Below, piece by piece: positions 22,139 to 33,113 of a stretch of 64,000 bases of DNA; position 1 is the stretch's first letter; every line of letters starts with the position of its first letter. This DNA is from Brachypterus glaber (lineage: Eukaryota; Arthropoda; Insecta; Coleoptera; Kateretidae). The notes below the pieces were generated by a model, which ran no database searches, had not been told where the DNA came from, and worked only from the letters and a program-made list of their open reading frames with translations. Both the position numbers and the translations under genes were made by a program. The stretch is taken from the NCBI GenBank assembly GCA_958510825.1, contig OY294051.1:26957265-27021264 (forward strand), in the 5' to 3' direction.

Positions 22139-22646
22139 GGAGTATATTAATATCAATAAGTTATTGACAATAACTGATAGGTACCCACGAGCAGACTGTT
22201 TTACCCATTCCACAAAGAAACTATTAAAATTTAATATTTAGGGTCAACTATCAATTTTATTACTATTAATTAATCGAAAGTTTTTATATTTGTAATAAAT
22301 AAATCATAGCCTTATTTCAAATCGATACTCTTGACCCAATTTTACTCTTCCCTTCTAAGTGGGAAAAGCTTGCGTTAGCAAAAAAAAATAAAATCTTTAT
22401 TACTTTTTTGCGTTTTATATAAAAAAAGCTCTCTGCCGAACTGTTCGTCTATCTGGCTATGTGAAAAATTTATAAACAAGCAGGCTTGTGGATAAATACT
22501 TTGATCCATAGCTGTTTACCCAAAGTTTTCATCTGGAACCATGTTGGCAAGCATGTGACCACACACAAAAAAACTATGCTTGGATTTAAAATGAAAATAA
22601 CATATTCTTATTTTGAGCATACCGTTATTGAAATGAGAATAACATA

Positions 22647-22962
22647 CAGTGCGGTCCAAAAGTTAGCCCCCTTAACTTTTGAACGGATTGAGTTATCAAC
22701 TTTAAAGAAACACGTAAATAAAACAACTGAAAGTATTTTTCGGCATATATTTTAAAATAGTCAAATAGAGAATTTTATGAGCTTAAAAATGATGTATTAT
22801 CCATGTAAAAAAGTTCACCTTATTGCACAACATTTAAAAGCTAAAAATGTAAAATATGTGCAAAAAGTTAAATTAAGTTATGTTATTCACGTTTTCTGAA
22901 TTTGAAGTCGATATCTCAACTCCATCAAGTCAAAAGGTGGGGATGACTTTTAGACCGCACTG
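22647..22962. mobile_element. Tc1/mariner-like TA MITE, 316 bp
   Basis: TA-CAGTGCGGTCCAAAAGTTA and GACTTTTAGACCGCACTG-TA are inverted ends. The sequence resembles the usual termini of Tc1/mariner elements and has a TA duplication. It contains the AATAGAGAATTTTATGAGC motif seen near 8862 and 42475. No transposase is present. Confidence 0.85.
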
Positions 22963-22985
22963 TACATAATATGTATGTTATATAT

Positions 22986-24145
22986 CGTCGACTTACAAGT
23001 AAAGAGCACTAAGTCCAAAAATATGGTTTTGAGATATTGACAAATTTAACTTTCATTGTTGTTTTTTAATTTTTGTAATTTTTTTTTTTTGAAAAAAAAC
23101 TACCGCAAATTGCAATGACATTTTTGGACATAATAATGTCCCATTTGCAGTTAAATAAAGAAAAATTGAAGTAGTTTAATTCAACTAAATTTGAAAAAAG
23201 ATATGGACTTAGTGCCTTTTACTTGTTAGCCCACGACGTCGGCTGACAAGTAAAGAGCACTAAGTCAATAAAATAATATAAAAAACAACTATTTAAAATT
23301 AAAACCCTTCTATTAATTAAAGGTAATGTATAACTATAAAGTAGAAAACAAGATGTTTACATAAATTTTCAAAAACTAGATTTTTAAAAGAAGGGTTTGT
23401 ACTTTTTGATTGTTTAAAGAACGTTTCCAAAATTAATAATAATAATTAATTAGTATTAATTAAATGAAACTGCTTACTATGCCAGAACTAAGACAGTTTT
23501 CAGAGGCCATCGGCTGTGCCGGCAAAGAAGCATCTCATAAAGTCAAGAAGTATAATGAAACTAAAGTTTGCCGCAAGTTCGGAAAACACCCCTCAGAAAT
23601 GCACCGAGACTTTTAACTTAGTGTGAAGGCTTCAAATTTAGTTTTGAAATATTATCTGATAATAAAAAAACAATGCAAATGAAAATTAAATTATTACCTA
23701 CACATCGAAAGTTCACGTAAAAAGCATTGTCATTTTACAGGTAAAGTTCTGTTTCTCTGTTCTATCTCTATTCCATCAACTTTAACATAGCAACATTTGA
23801 ATGTGTTTGTCAGTACAATAACGCGATATAGTATCATATAAATGATTCAAGCAATCATATTTTTATAAATTAACTCTTTTTAGAAAGTCTCTTAGTGCAG
23901 AAACATTTGAAATAATCTACAAGTAAAACGCACTAAGTGCACTAAGTGACTTAGTGCCTATTGCCAGATAAAATTTTAATCAAAATCAAATTGGTGCATT
24001 TTGTATAGTGGGTAACTCTCTTGGCAGTCCACTTAGAAGTTAGTTCGGTTTACCTATACATAGATAATCAAAAATTAATTACAGTGTCATTAAAATCCCA
24101 TTTTTGCAAAAAAGTGACTTAGTGCCTTTTACTTGTAAGCCGACG
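22986..24145. mobile_element. Head-to-tail pair of CGTCG-ended elements
   Basis: The outer ends are CGTCGACTTACAAGTAAAG (22986) and TTTTACTTGTAAGCCGACG (24145). At 23205-23270 an internal junction contains a right end and a left end back to back around CACGACGTCGGC. This gives a 252-bp unit (22986-23237) and a 909-bp unit (23237-24145) that share termini. Extra partial copies of the CACTAAGTC motif occur near 23930. The larger unit carries the open frame at 23464-23616. Confidence 0.75.
23464..23616 (+). CDS. 50-codon open frame in the 909-bp unit, unknown function
   Basis: An ATG at 23464 opens MKLLTMPELRQFSEAIG, continues through CAGKEASHKVKKYNETKVC and ends GKHPSEMHRDF with a TAA at 23614-23616. 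Its GC content is clearly higher than in the flanking repeat sequence, and the composition (charged, four histidines, two cysteines) is protein-like. There is no recognisable domain, signal peptide or membrane segment. It lies inside a unit bounded by inverted ends, so it could be a captured host exon or a fragment of the element's own gene. No splice sites were convincing, and expression cannot be inferred. Confidence 0.35.
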   Translation: MKLLTMPELRQFSEAIGCAGKEASHKVKKYNETKVCRKFGKHPSEMHRDF

Positions 24146-24149
24146 ATAT

Positions 24150-24939
24150 GCACATAGTATGTGCATATATAACTAAATTTAATAATTTAATATTATTAGT
24201 TATTATTTTATATGTGCACGATTGGTGGTCTCACTTACCTGACTTGACCCTACGTTTTCATTCGTGTCTATAGTATACTGAACCAAAACCAGCGAATATT
24301 GAAAGTGTAGGTATGTATATATTCTATTACACTAAGTTTTAAAAAGATGTCGAATAAAGTTTGAATATTTTATTAATATTAATGCCGGAAAAGCTTGAAC
24401 GATATCTCTCCTAGCCTCGGTTTTCCGAGTAATAAAATGTCGTTTGGTGTCAAATAACGTTAACTTTGTGTGTGTGTGTGTCCGACTTTACCGGAAAACA
24501 GAAATAGAAATATAATACAAAATCGTTTTATATTTATAATGGTAACAAATTCTCAGTGTACGTTTTTATTTAGTTGTATTTTCTTTATTTAAACTTTAAA
24601 AAATAATCTACGAATATCATAAATAGTTAAACTGTTTGCTGCATCTGAAACAAGCTTGGGTTCATTCGATTGTTTTTACGATTTGACATCGCTGAGTCTA
24701 TAAAAAGTTATATAACCTCAAATAATTTAAAATATTTAATTTTAATAAAGTCTCGGATATAATCGTTTTTTTACTCTGCCACATTCAAAAGTATATTCTT
24801 TGTGCGCTTATTTAAAAAATAAATATCTGAAACGCAAAAGAGTTTGAAAACTTTTATATTTTAGACTAACAGAATAGTGAAAATGGACTACACACTTTTT
24901 GTCACACTTCCTTTGCCTTTCCTCACCTCTAGCAACTCC
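24150..24939. other. No gene; (GT)n tract and one MITE end
   Basis: A short GT run lies at about 24467-24482. GGTAACAAATTCTCAGTG ending at 24558 is the right terminus of the CACTGAGA-type MITE, with no matching left terminus found nearby. The rest is unassigned. Confidence 0.55.
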
Positions 24940-25285
24940 AGAACACTTCTGTGCATTCGTATGTATTATTAAACATGTTTGCGCATAAATATGTTTCACC
25001 AATCTTTACTGCGCATGATATATTTATATATCTTTGCCAAAACATTTCTGAATATTCGTATGTATTATTAAACACTTTTGCGCATAAATATGTTCCACCA
25101 ATCCCTACTGCGCATGATATATTTGTATATGTTTGCCAGAACACTTTTAAGCATTCGTATGTATTATTAAACACTTTTGCGCATAAATGTGTTCCACCAA
25201 TCCTTACTGCGCATGATATATTTGTATATGTTTGCCAGAACACTTTTAAGCATTCGTATATATTAACAAACTCTTCTGCGCATAC
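24940..25285. repeat. 99-bp tandem array, about 3.4 copies
   Basis: The marker ATTCGTATGTATTATTAAAC recurs at 24955, 25054, 25153 and, with a change, 25252, a period of exactly 99 bases. Each unit also contains TTTGCGCATAAATATGTT and TACTGCGCATGATATATTTG. Because 99 is divisible by three, frames of 112 and 104 codons stay open on the plus and minus strands. These are more likely a property of the unit than genes. Confidence 0.9.
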
Positions 25286-25289
25286 CTAG

Positions 25290-25704
25290 GTTTGTCTCAG
25301 CAGTACTGCGCATCGTAACTGGTGACCGACAATTTTTTTTGCTTGAAATGGACATAAATCATTATTAAAATTTGCAAAATACAAGGGTTTGCCTATAAAC
25401 TAATAAAAAGACTTCACAGTGGCGTGTATTTTGTTATTTTGCTAATATCTCTAGAAGTACTGATGCTACGAAAAAAATGGTTTTTACCTTTTTTATGGTA
25501 AATTTTATTACCTTTCTATACATGCCGAAATTATAATTGAACGATAAAAAATTTTAAAAAAATATCAAAAATTAACTTTTTTTGGCCCCTTTGACCCCCT
25601 TCTCCCCTACCCACATACCCCAATTTCAATCCCCGCTGAGATATTCACTACGCAAATATACCCTCCAAATTTCAAATCGCTACGATTTGTCTTTCCCGAG
25701 TTAT
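25290..25704. other. No gene recognised
   Basis: This is degenerate sequence with a pyrimidine-rich stretch (CCCCTTTGACCCCCTTCTCC at about 25589). It is likely old repeat but has no partner in this window. Confidence 0.4.
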
Positions 25705-25705
25705 A

Positions 25706-26060
25706 CAGGGTTATTCAGAAATAAGTTCGAGAAATTTAAGACGTGATTCTACGTTAAAAAATATGAAAAAAAGTTCCTATAAAGTTTGGCCCTCAAATGA
25801 GTCCTAAGGGAGCTACGGCTCTTTACAATTGTAATAAAAATAAGGTTTTTAATTAATAACTCTTGTTCCCTTTAAGTTAGAGCAACGCTTTTGCATGTAT
25901 ACCAGTATTAATAAGGGCAATAAGTTTATAATTTATTTTTTTGAATTTATCCACACATTTTTGCCTCAAACTTTTTTGTGTATATTTTTTTTTGGATTTT
26001 TTGTAATAAATAAAGATTCCTTCAGTAAAAATACACAAAAGAGTCAAAGTCAAAAATTTT
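25706..26060 (+). mobile_element. F2 fold-back, left half only
   Basis: CAGGGTTATTCAGAAATAAG is followed by the single-TTAA sequence GAGAAATTTAAGACGTG, then the arm as in other F2 copies, ending near GTAAAAATACACAAAAGAG. The right half is missing. This copy is an empty site for the TTAA MITE at 17010. Confidence 0.8.
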
Positions 26061-26159
26061 AAGCACTTATACGTTACATTTTATCAATTCCAATCTAAGT
26101 TACAGGTGTTTGAAAAACAAGCTAAAAAACCTTTTTTTTGCGGTCACTCTTTATATTAT

Positions 26160-26260
26160 ATTATTAGTTATTATTACATGGAGTTTAAATTTATGTTTTA
26201 TTATAATAATAATTATTAATAATAATAATAACTAATTATTATTATTATATTGCAGTATAA
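26160..26260. repeat. TAATAA-rich low-complexity tract
   Basis: This is imperfect runs of ATT, TAA and TAT triplets. No function is indicated. Confidence 0.7.
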
Positions 26261-26650
26261 TCCCACCTGATGCAATAAAGGAACGCTGTATATAGTAAAA
26301 AATACAAAACGTCAGAAACTAAAATTAAAAGTTCTTTTATATTAGTTGAAATATTGTTAGTTATTATAAGTGTTATAAGTTAAGTTATTATGAGTATAGT
26401 TTTTGGTTTCAAAACGTTTAGTGTAAATAAGGTGTAAAATTAAAGTACAAATACATTAATCACTACAATATAACCTAAAATAAAAATAGTTTTTACACGA
26501 TATATTCGGTAAAAGTACACAATATATCTTGCATTGTTACCGTAAATATCGGTAAATATATCAAATTACAAGATATATCATTTAATTTTACACGATATAT
26601 ACTGTAATTTATTTTATTCGCAACTGTATATGTAATACATACATTACATA

Positions 26651-27831
26651 CAGGGTGTATTTGAAATAGGGTCGGAAATTTTAACAGGTGATTCTACATG
26701 ATAAAATTTGACAAAAAGTTTCTATAAACATATGTCTAAAAATACGTCATAAGGGAGCTACGCCCCTTTGAAATTGGCTAAAAAAATCGGTTTTTATTTA
26801 ATAACTCAGGAACCGTTTGAGATATATTAACGAGGTTTTGCACGTGAATTAATCCTAATAAGGCTCATCTTTGTATGTAATTTTCACGTACTTATTTAAA
26901 CCAGGGGTGTGCGAAACGGGGGGGGGGGGCTTATCAGTTTTTTGTTCCAAACTTTTTTCTGTGTAACTTTTTTGCAATTTTATTTTTAAAATATGATTCC
27001 TCAGGTCAAAATACATAAAAAAGGTACTCTTGTTGTAATACTGTAGGATTAACCGTTTTCGAGAAAAGTTAATTTGAAGGTGAAATTTCACTGTTCGAGG
27101 ACGAAAAATTAAATACTAAAATGTCGAAAACTAAAATTTTAATGATGCAATGTTATTCTACATCAAAAGCTAAGAAAAAAAGTTTCCATACATGTAGGTC
27201 GAAAAAACGCTTTTAAAGCTACCATAGCCCTTTAAAAATGGTGCATATTTAGGAGACCATAGCTCCATTAGGATTCATTTTTGGAAGTACCTGTATATGA
27301 GGTTTTTTTCTTAGTTTTTAATGTACATTCGCCCTGCATCATTAAAATTTTGGTTTTCAACATTTTAGTATTTAATTTTTCGTCCTCGAACCGTGGAATT
27401 TCACCTTCAAATGAATTTTTCTCGAAAACGATTAATCCTACAGTATTACAACAAGAGTACCTTTTTTATGTATTTTGACCTGGGGAATCATATTTCAAAA
27501 ATAAAATTGCAAAAAAGTTACACAGAAAAAAGTTTGGGACAAAAAACTGATAAGCCCCCCCCCCGTTTCGCACACCCCTGGTTTAAATAAGTACGTGAAA
27601 ATTACATACAAAGATGGGCCTTATTAGGATTAATTCACGTGCAAAACCTCGTTAATATATCTCAAAGGGTTCCTGAGTTATTAAATAAAAACCGATTTTT
27701 TTAGCCACTTTCAAAGGGGCGTAGCTCCCTTATGATGCATTTTTAGACATATGTTTATAGGAACTTTTTGTCATTTTTTATGATGTAAAACCATCTGTTA
27801 AAATTTCCGACCCTATTTCAAATACACCGTG
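26651..27831. mobile_element. F1 fold-back element, copy 2 (full length)
   Basis: TA-CAGGGTGTATTTGAAATAGG and CAAATACACCGTG-TA are the ends, with arms of about 560 bp. The G-run after GTGCGAAACG is ten bases or longer here, against about seven in copy 1. It interrupts the dispersed repeat R, whose uninterrupted copy at 35125-35770 provides the empty site. The frames at 26855-27091, 27281-27478 and 27393-27590 are arm artefacts. Confidence 0.9.
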
Positions 27832-27833
27832 TA

Positions 27834-28407
27834 TATTCATAAAGTACGTGATTTCTTGTCCCACTGTTTTCCACGCCTGGACCTGACCTGTAAAATGAAA
27901 AAAATAGAGACCAGTAAACTAATTATTACTGGTCTACATTATAAATCATTAATTTCCGCTAGATGACGCCACCGATTAAAATGTCAAAATGGCTGAACTG
28001 CTGTTGTCATGATAAACACCAACATACATTTTGTTTAAAAAAACTAAATGTACAGTTTTAGTCAATGATTTTTACTGTTGGGACTGAAAATGACAATAAA
28101 TGTTATAAATGGTTTCTTGTGAGATATCAACAAATGCTTTTTGTGGTTGATTTTTTGGATTAAGCGTATGTGAAACTTTAGTTTTATATGATTCTGCTTC
28201 TCTTGTGAAATGTAGGAAAAATTATTTATGGTAAATATGAAAAGAACTAAAAAACTAAGTATTATAGTATTATTTTCTTCATTTGAATTCAAGCATCTAA
28301 GTTTCAAAAAAAATAGTACTTTATCTTTAAATAAAAACAGTTGCGAATAAAATGGTATACAGGTCTCCCGGAAATTGGTACTTTTCCGAGTCGACTTGTA
28401 ATCTATT
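27834..28407 (+). repeat. Dispersed repeat R, copy 1
   Basis: It shares GTGATTTCTTGTCCCACTG, GCCTGGACCTGACCTGTAA and GGTATACAGGTCTCCCGGAA-type landmarks with 35165-35770 over about 570 bp, roughly 85-90 percent identical. A short piece left of the F1 insertion (26617-26650) completes it. Reading frames are not conserved between copies. Confidence 0.8.
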
Positions 28408-28423
28408 ACCTTACTGCCGTGAT

Positions 28424-28480
28424 AAGCTGAAAGGTCCCATCTATATAGGTTTAACATACATAGATAGGACCTTTCAGCTT
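28424..28480. other. 57-bp hairpin
   Basis: AAGCTGAAAGGTCC pairs perfectly with GGACCTTTCAGCTT, and the pairing continues imperfectly through ATCTAT/ATAGAT to a loop of about ten bases. A second small palindrome, CTGTAAT-gataa-ATTACAG, follows near 28500. The length is in the range of a microRNA precursor, but so are many MITE remnants. Confidence 0.6.
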
Positions 28481-29087
28481 AGAAAGGCAGCTTATATATA
28501 CTGTAATGATAAATTACAGGATATATATCTGGGTCACAAAAGATGCGACGATATATTGTGTAACATTTTCACCAGTGTATAAAAGGTTCTAATAGTGGAT
28601 TTGGCGGACTTTGAATCTAGACGATGTCCATAAGAGATTTAGTGTGTAGTTCTCGTCGTGTAATATAAATATTTATAAGATACAACGCTGGGAGCTTACA
28701 AGTCGATGTTTAACTGTGAATTTTCGTCACTATTAACATCTACTCGTACAAACTAAAACTAAGCTATGCTCTGATAAATTGCTTGAAATTTTAATCTAAG
28801 ACCATCCACGTCAAAAGGTCTTTCTTTAGACGAAGTCCATTGTAGATAAATTGAAATAAAACAAATAACTAATCGACTGAAAATTCGAGGGGTGACTACT
28901 AAATATTTGTACGTGGATTTTTGTAGTTTTCCGAAATTTTTGACATCAATCTAAGATTTTTAAACTTTTCGGTAAGATTTCTGACTTTTAAAAAATTAGC
29001 CTTTCCATTGTAATTCATCCCTCCGAAAATTAAAAGAATTCTTAAACAGAGCATTTTAGATTTCCCAGGATTGTATACAAACACATT

Positions 29088-29288
29088 TATAACACTGCTC
29101 TACAAAAAAAGATTTTTTTTAATTGCCGGGGAGCTTTTAGTCTGGCTATATATGATGCACTGATTTCGGAAGCTTTTTCCGTTTTTCTCGATCAGCTCGT
29201 TTTTTTGAGATATAGCGCACAGGGTTTTTTTGTCTATAGTTGTAGTAAAAAAAATCAAGTTCTAATTATCTTTTTTGCTTTGGATTAG
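29088..29288 (+). repeat. Family G, left part, split by an insertion
   Basis: ACACTGCTCTACAAAAAAAG through TTTTGCTTTGGATTA matches the left arm of the intact copy at 43910. The continuation, TTGGTTCTCTATTAGTGG, is found 1.9 kb away at 31195, after the inserted transposon. Confidence 0.8.
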
Positions 29289-29839
29289 CACGGTTCGCCA
29301 AAAAGGTCGGATAAAAAAAAATTGCCCAAAAAATTTGATTCCTGACCCTTTCCTTAAATAGGAAAAGCAAAAATTAAAATATTTCAACGACAAAATTTTT
29401 TTTTATCGCACTTTTTTGTTTTGAGTATTATAAAATAAATACACGCTGATTTATAATTTTTAAATTCACTAATATTTGCTACAGTTCATTATTTTTTTTT
29501 AAACTTTTTAGCTCCAACCCAAAAATAATATTTTAAATCATATCAAACAAATAATCCCCCTCCCCACCGGGGGGCTTAGAGGGAAAGGTTAACCTTCAAA
29601 TTTTTCCTGGGTTTATTTTAGTATGCTCCATTTATACCTCAACATTAGGTTTCTAGCTATTCTAGTGATATTTTAAATATATATTTTTAAATAGGGGGGT
29701 CGGGGGTCTGAGGTCAATTTTTAGATTTTTATTTGCAGGAATTTTAATGTAAATAATATTAAAATATATTTATTCTCTAAATATTGTAAAAGAGTGTTTT
29801 AAATTTACTTCCCAATTAGAAAGGTTTGGGGGCTGGGGA

Positions 29840-30007
29840 TCAATTATATAAATAATATAATATTAATATAATATCAATATAATATTAATATAATATTAAT
29901 ATAATATTGATATAATATTAATATAATATTAATATAATATTAATATAATATTAATATAATATTAATATAATATTAATATAATAATATAATAATAATATTA
30001 TTATTAT
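29840..30007. repeat. (ATAATATTA)n low-complexity array
   Basis: Period-5 and period-10 repeats of TAATAT and ATTAATATA run up to the start of the open frame at 30010. Confidence 0.9.
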
Positions 30008-30009
30008 GT

Positions 30010-30410
30010 ATGCGTAAGTGCCAAATAAACGAAGAAGTTTGTTCAAAGTGGGCGAAATTTTGCCACGTTGAAAGAAAAGCTCTTCATGGTAGATCATTTG
30101 TTAGAAATTCGTGCCTTAAGTTACTATGCAACATAGATTATTTATATTCTATATCGCCCATAAATATGGTAAGGTTCGCCAAAGCGCTTAGGTCTTTTAA
30201 GAAAGTTGTAGATTCCTGCTTTGGAACTAATTAGATTCTAACTACAAACTACGTATTAAAAACTTTAAAAAAGATTTCATGGATTTGGATATTAAAATTA
30301 CTCCAAAAATCCATTGCGTACTTTTCTATATAATTGAGTTTTGTGACAATACAAATAAAGGCCTAGGTGTGTTCACCGAACTCCCACTCAGACTTTTCTG
30401 CTGTATTTGA
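30010..30410 (+). pseudogene. C-terminal part of a transposon protein, frameshifted
   Basis: The first frame (30010-30234) reads MRKCQINEEVCSKWAKFC, then HGRSFVRNSCLKLL and MVRFAKALRSFKKVVDSC, ending at a TAG. A one-base slip restores the expected continuation: DSNYKLRIKNFKKDF, DLDIKITPKIHCVLFYI and NKGLGVFTE, then a TGA at 30408-30410. From memory, blocks like FV.N.C.KLL, F..A..SF..VV.SC, I.ITPKIH and GLG...E occur together in uncharacterised proteins from arthropod and cnidarian transposons. I cannot assign a superfamily. The 5' part is missing and the array abuts it, so it is a remnant without function. Confidence 0.55.
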
Positions 30411-31194
30411 GCGATATATATAAGTATCTGAAAACCATCCGAAATTTGGTAAAAAATTTAAAAATTCAATAATATTTTATACCAACTCTCATATATAATT
30501 AGTATTAAATATTAATTATTATTTTTTTTAATGTTGTAGTTTATCATATAGTTTGCGTTAAATTTTTATTATGTTTATTTACCCAGCTTTAGAAAAAAAA
30601 AATATTTTTGCATTTATTTTTTCTGTACTTTTATATTTCAATTTTGTTTAATAGAAAATATAATTTCCACTTATTACTTTATTTGCTTTTAATTTATTGC
30701 CTCTAGAAAATATTTATAATATTATATATTTTTTGTACATTAAAATTCTAAAAAAAAAAATATGAAAATTGGCTCGAGACCCCCAAATCCCCCGATTTAA
30801 AAAAATAATAATATACCACTAGAATAGCTTATCGTGGTATATAAATAGAGCATACAAGATAAACCCAGGAAAATTTAAAAATGTAGGCTTTTGTCCTCTT
30901 TAAGGCCCCCCAAGGGGGTACTATTTGTTAGATATTATTTAAAATTTAATTTTTGAGGTACAGGTAAAAAGTTTAAGTAGTAAACTGTAGCAAATATTGG
31001 TGAATTGGGAAAATTATAAATCAGCGTGTATCTATTTTATAATACTCAAAACAAAAAAGTGCGATAAAAAAATTTTGTCGTTGAAATTTTTTAATTTTTG
31101 CTTTTCCTATTTAGGGAAAGGCCCAGGAATCAAATTTTATTTTCAAAGTTCTTGGGCAATTTTTTATTTTATTTGACCTTTTTTGCGAACCGTG

Positions 31195-31400
31195 TTGGTT
31201 CTCTATTAGTGGGGCTCTAAGCCAAAAAAAAAAGCGGATTTAAAATGTCGATGGCCTAGCGTATTAAGGTGGTAAGTACCGGATGGCCTAGAGCAAAAAT
31301 GTGCTAAGTACCGTAACCGTTACCGGTACTTAGCTTAGATTTTTTCGCATTTTTTCGATATATTTTGATAAAATTTTTATATTAAATTCGTCCAAGATGG
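31195..31400 (+). repeat. Family G, right part after the 1.9-kb insertion
   Basis: TTGGTTCTCTATTAGTGG and GCTCTAAGCC continue the copy begun at 29088. An extra block with GCTAAGTACC and GGTACTTAGC (31295-31345) forms a small palindrome not present in the other copies. Confidence 0.75.
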
Positions 31401-31458
31401 CGCTGGCATATTATTTTATATTATTTTTATAGCTGTACCCATATGAGGCAATGGGTTA

Positions 31459-32386
31459 GTGGGCCGAAACAAAACTAAAATTTTATGGAACAGAGTATAG
31501 GTAGTAAAACAATTTATAACCGAAAATTTTTCTTGGCGTGTTTGTCAAAAAATTAATCAAATTACAATTTATAAGAAAATATAATTTTCTAAACCATTTT
31601 TTGTAAATTAGCCGTTATAATGGTTTGTATGGTAAAATTAAATGAAGGGTACAAGGGAATAATTATCAAAGTGGTATTTCCGGGAGGAAAAACACACCCA
31701 GTTAACTTTTCCATATATGGAAAATCTATAGATTTTTTTAATATCCTTAATTTGAGAGAAAATGATTTAAATATTCTCGATTCACAAATAAAATTGGACG
31801 TTCTTGTTCTTATTGTTTGTTATAAAATATGCGTTACAGAAATATGTTGTAATAGAAAAGCTTTGTTTATAACTAATTTTATTGGTCTTCTTCAAGTCCA
31901 ATATTATTGCACTTTTTCCATTAGTTTTGTAATCTGTCTGGTAATCCTTTTATGTAGTATTCTCAAAAATTATGGATATCTGACTCATATTACTATGATT
32001 TGAGTATATCTATAGATTATATTATTATTTAAAACTATTTATTTCCAAAAGTAACTCCTTTTATTGATATGAGCTTGTCTCCCTAAAACTTAACTATATT
32101 ATTATAATTTTTTAACATTTTTTCAGCTTACAACTAAATTTACAACTAAAAAAAACGTTTTTTTTTCACAACTCTAAATACAGTGTACTAAATTAATTTA
32201 ATTTCACTATAGAAACCATTATAATTACCAGTTTTTAAAAAAATACAGAAAGATATTTTTTCTTATAAAGTGTAATTTGATTTATTTCTCACAAAAATGT
32301 CAAAAATTCTATGTAACCTCAAGTTTTTCAAAATAGTTACTATCCATACTCTGTTCCATAAAATTTTAGTTCCATTTCGGCCCACT
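31459..32386. mobile_element. 0.93-kb GTGGGCC-ended element with an open frame
   Basis: TA-GTGGGCCGAAACAAAACT at the left is mirrored by GTTCCATTTCGGCCCAC at the right. The arms are about 165 bp and both include ATTTTATGGAACAGAGTAT or its inverse. The flanking TA is intact on the left and TG on the right. The terminal GTGGGCC is shared with the element at 52071-53136. Confidence 0.8.
31620..32003 (+). CDS. 127-codon open frame in the GTGGGCC element, unknown
   Basis: The frame starts at the inner edge of the left terminal repeat. It begins MVCMVKLNEGYKGIIIKVV, continues FPGGKTHPVNFSIYGKS and reads NLRENDLNILDSQIKLDV, after which it turns hydrophobic. Residues 96-116 (CTFSISFVICLVILLCSI) would make one membrane segment. 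The first 60-65 residues look like real protein; the rest is low in charge and could be read-through of AT-rich DNA. No splice site or second exon was convincing. The family is not recognised, and a relic of the element's own protein is as likely as a captured gene. Confidence 0.35.
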   Translation: MVCMVKLNEGYKGIIIKVVFPGGKTHPVNFSIYGKSIDFFNILNLRENDLNILDSQIKLDVLVLIVCYKICVTEICCNRKALFITNFIGLLQVQYYCTFSISFVICLVILLCSILKNYGYLTHITMI

Positions 32387-32399
32387 GACCGGACCCCGA

Positions 32400-33113
32400 G
32401 TTAATTACAGTTTCTTTTGTTAGCGCCTTCGCCAAAATTGAAAATATTATGCGCATTTTGTAAAAGTTGGCTGTTTTGGTTACTATTTATATCTGAAAAC
32501 TAAAACTAAGCTATACTATAATAAATTGATTGAAATTTTAATTCAAGACTATCCACATCCAACGGCTTATTTTTAGTTGAGTCTCAATATGGAATTACGT
32601 CCTTGATAAATTTTACTTAAATCTCATTTTTTGGCTTAAAGGCGAGGGTAAACCACTAAAGAATTTAAGTTAAAATTGGAGGAAATCTAAGGAAATCTCA
32701 TCTTTACCAAACGTAAGACCTTTTTTTAGGTAATTTTAAAGATTTCTCGAGAAAATCTTGAACGAAATTCCAAAGAAATCTTATTTGCTCCTAGAAGTAA
32801 TTCAGGTTTACAATTTTTCACCGGTTTACTCCTCGCAAAAAAAATTTAATCGCAACCTTAATTCTAAACTTTTGTATGTCGAAGGTAGGTGAGGACCAGC
32901 CTTACTACTTGACGCGTGATCGCTCTAGTGACTTAATGCGTTATTGAATTGACCTAGTTTCGAGGTACAATGATTCAGAATTGACAATATGTATGTTATA
33001 CGAATTATAACAGGTAAATTATGTCTTTTTTGCGTACTGTGGAAACCGTGCTTTTAAAACCATTAAATTCAAATCTGGGATCATCAAAAGAACTTGGTTA
33101 TAATATCACTACA
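32400..33113. other. Repeat fragments, no gene
   Basis: ACTAAAACTAAGCTAT and GAAATTTTAAT near 32500 match the segment at 28755-28800. Otherwise nothing is recognised. Confidence 0.5.

Larger units (their letters stand above)
29289..31194. mobile_element. 1.9-kb fold-back transposon inserted in family G
   Basis: CACGGTTCGCCAAAAAGGTC at the left is mirrored by GACCTTTTTTGCGAACCGTG at the right, and inverted pairing extends about 480 bp inward (GCGATAAAAAAA-type, CCCAGGAAAAATTT-type and AGACCCCC-type blocks). TTA precedes (after one extra G) and TTG follows, compatible with a degraded 3-bp target duplication. The centre has an AATAT-rich array and a decayed coding region at 30010-30410. Confidence 0.75.

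Noticed and set aside
24929..25289. Overlapping 104- and 112-codon frames on opposite strands as genes
   Set aside because: They follow from a 99-bp tandem unit that lacks stops in two frames. There is no independent start context, domain or codon signal.
28062..28457. 131-codon minus-strand frame
   Set aside because: It lies over dispersed repeat R, and the second copy at 35125-35770 does not keep it open.
28424..28480. Calling the hairpin a microRNA gene
   Set aside because: Length and stem are suitable, but fold-back repeats are so common here that structure alone is not evidence.
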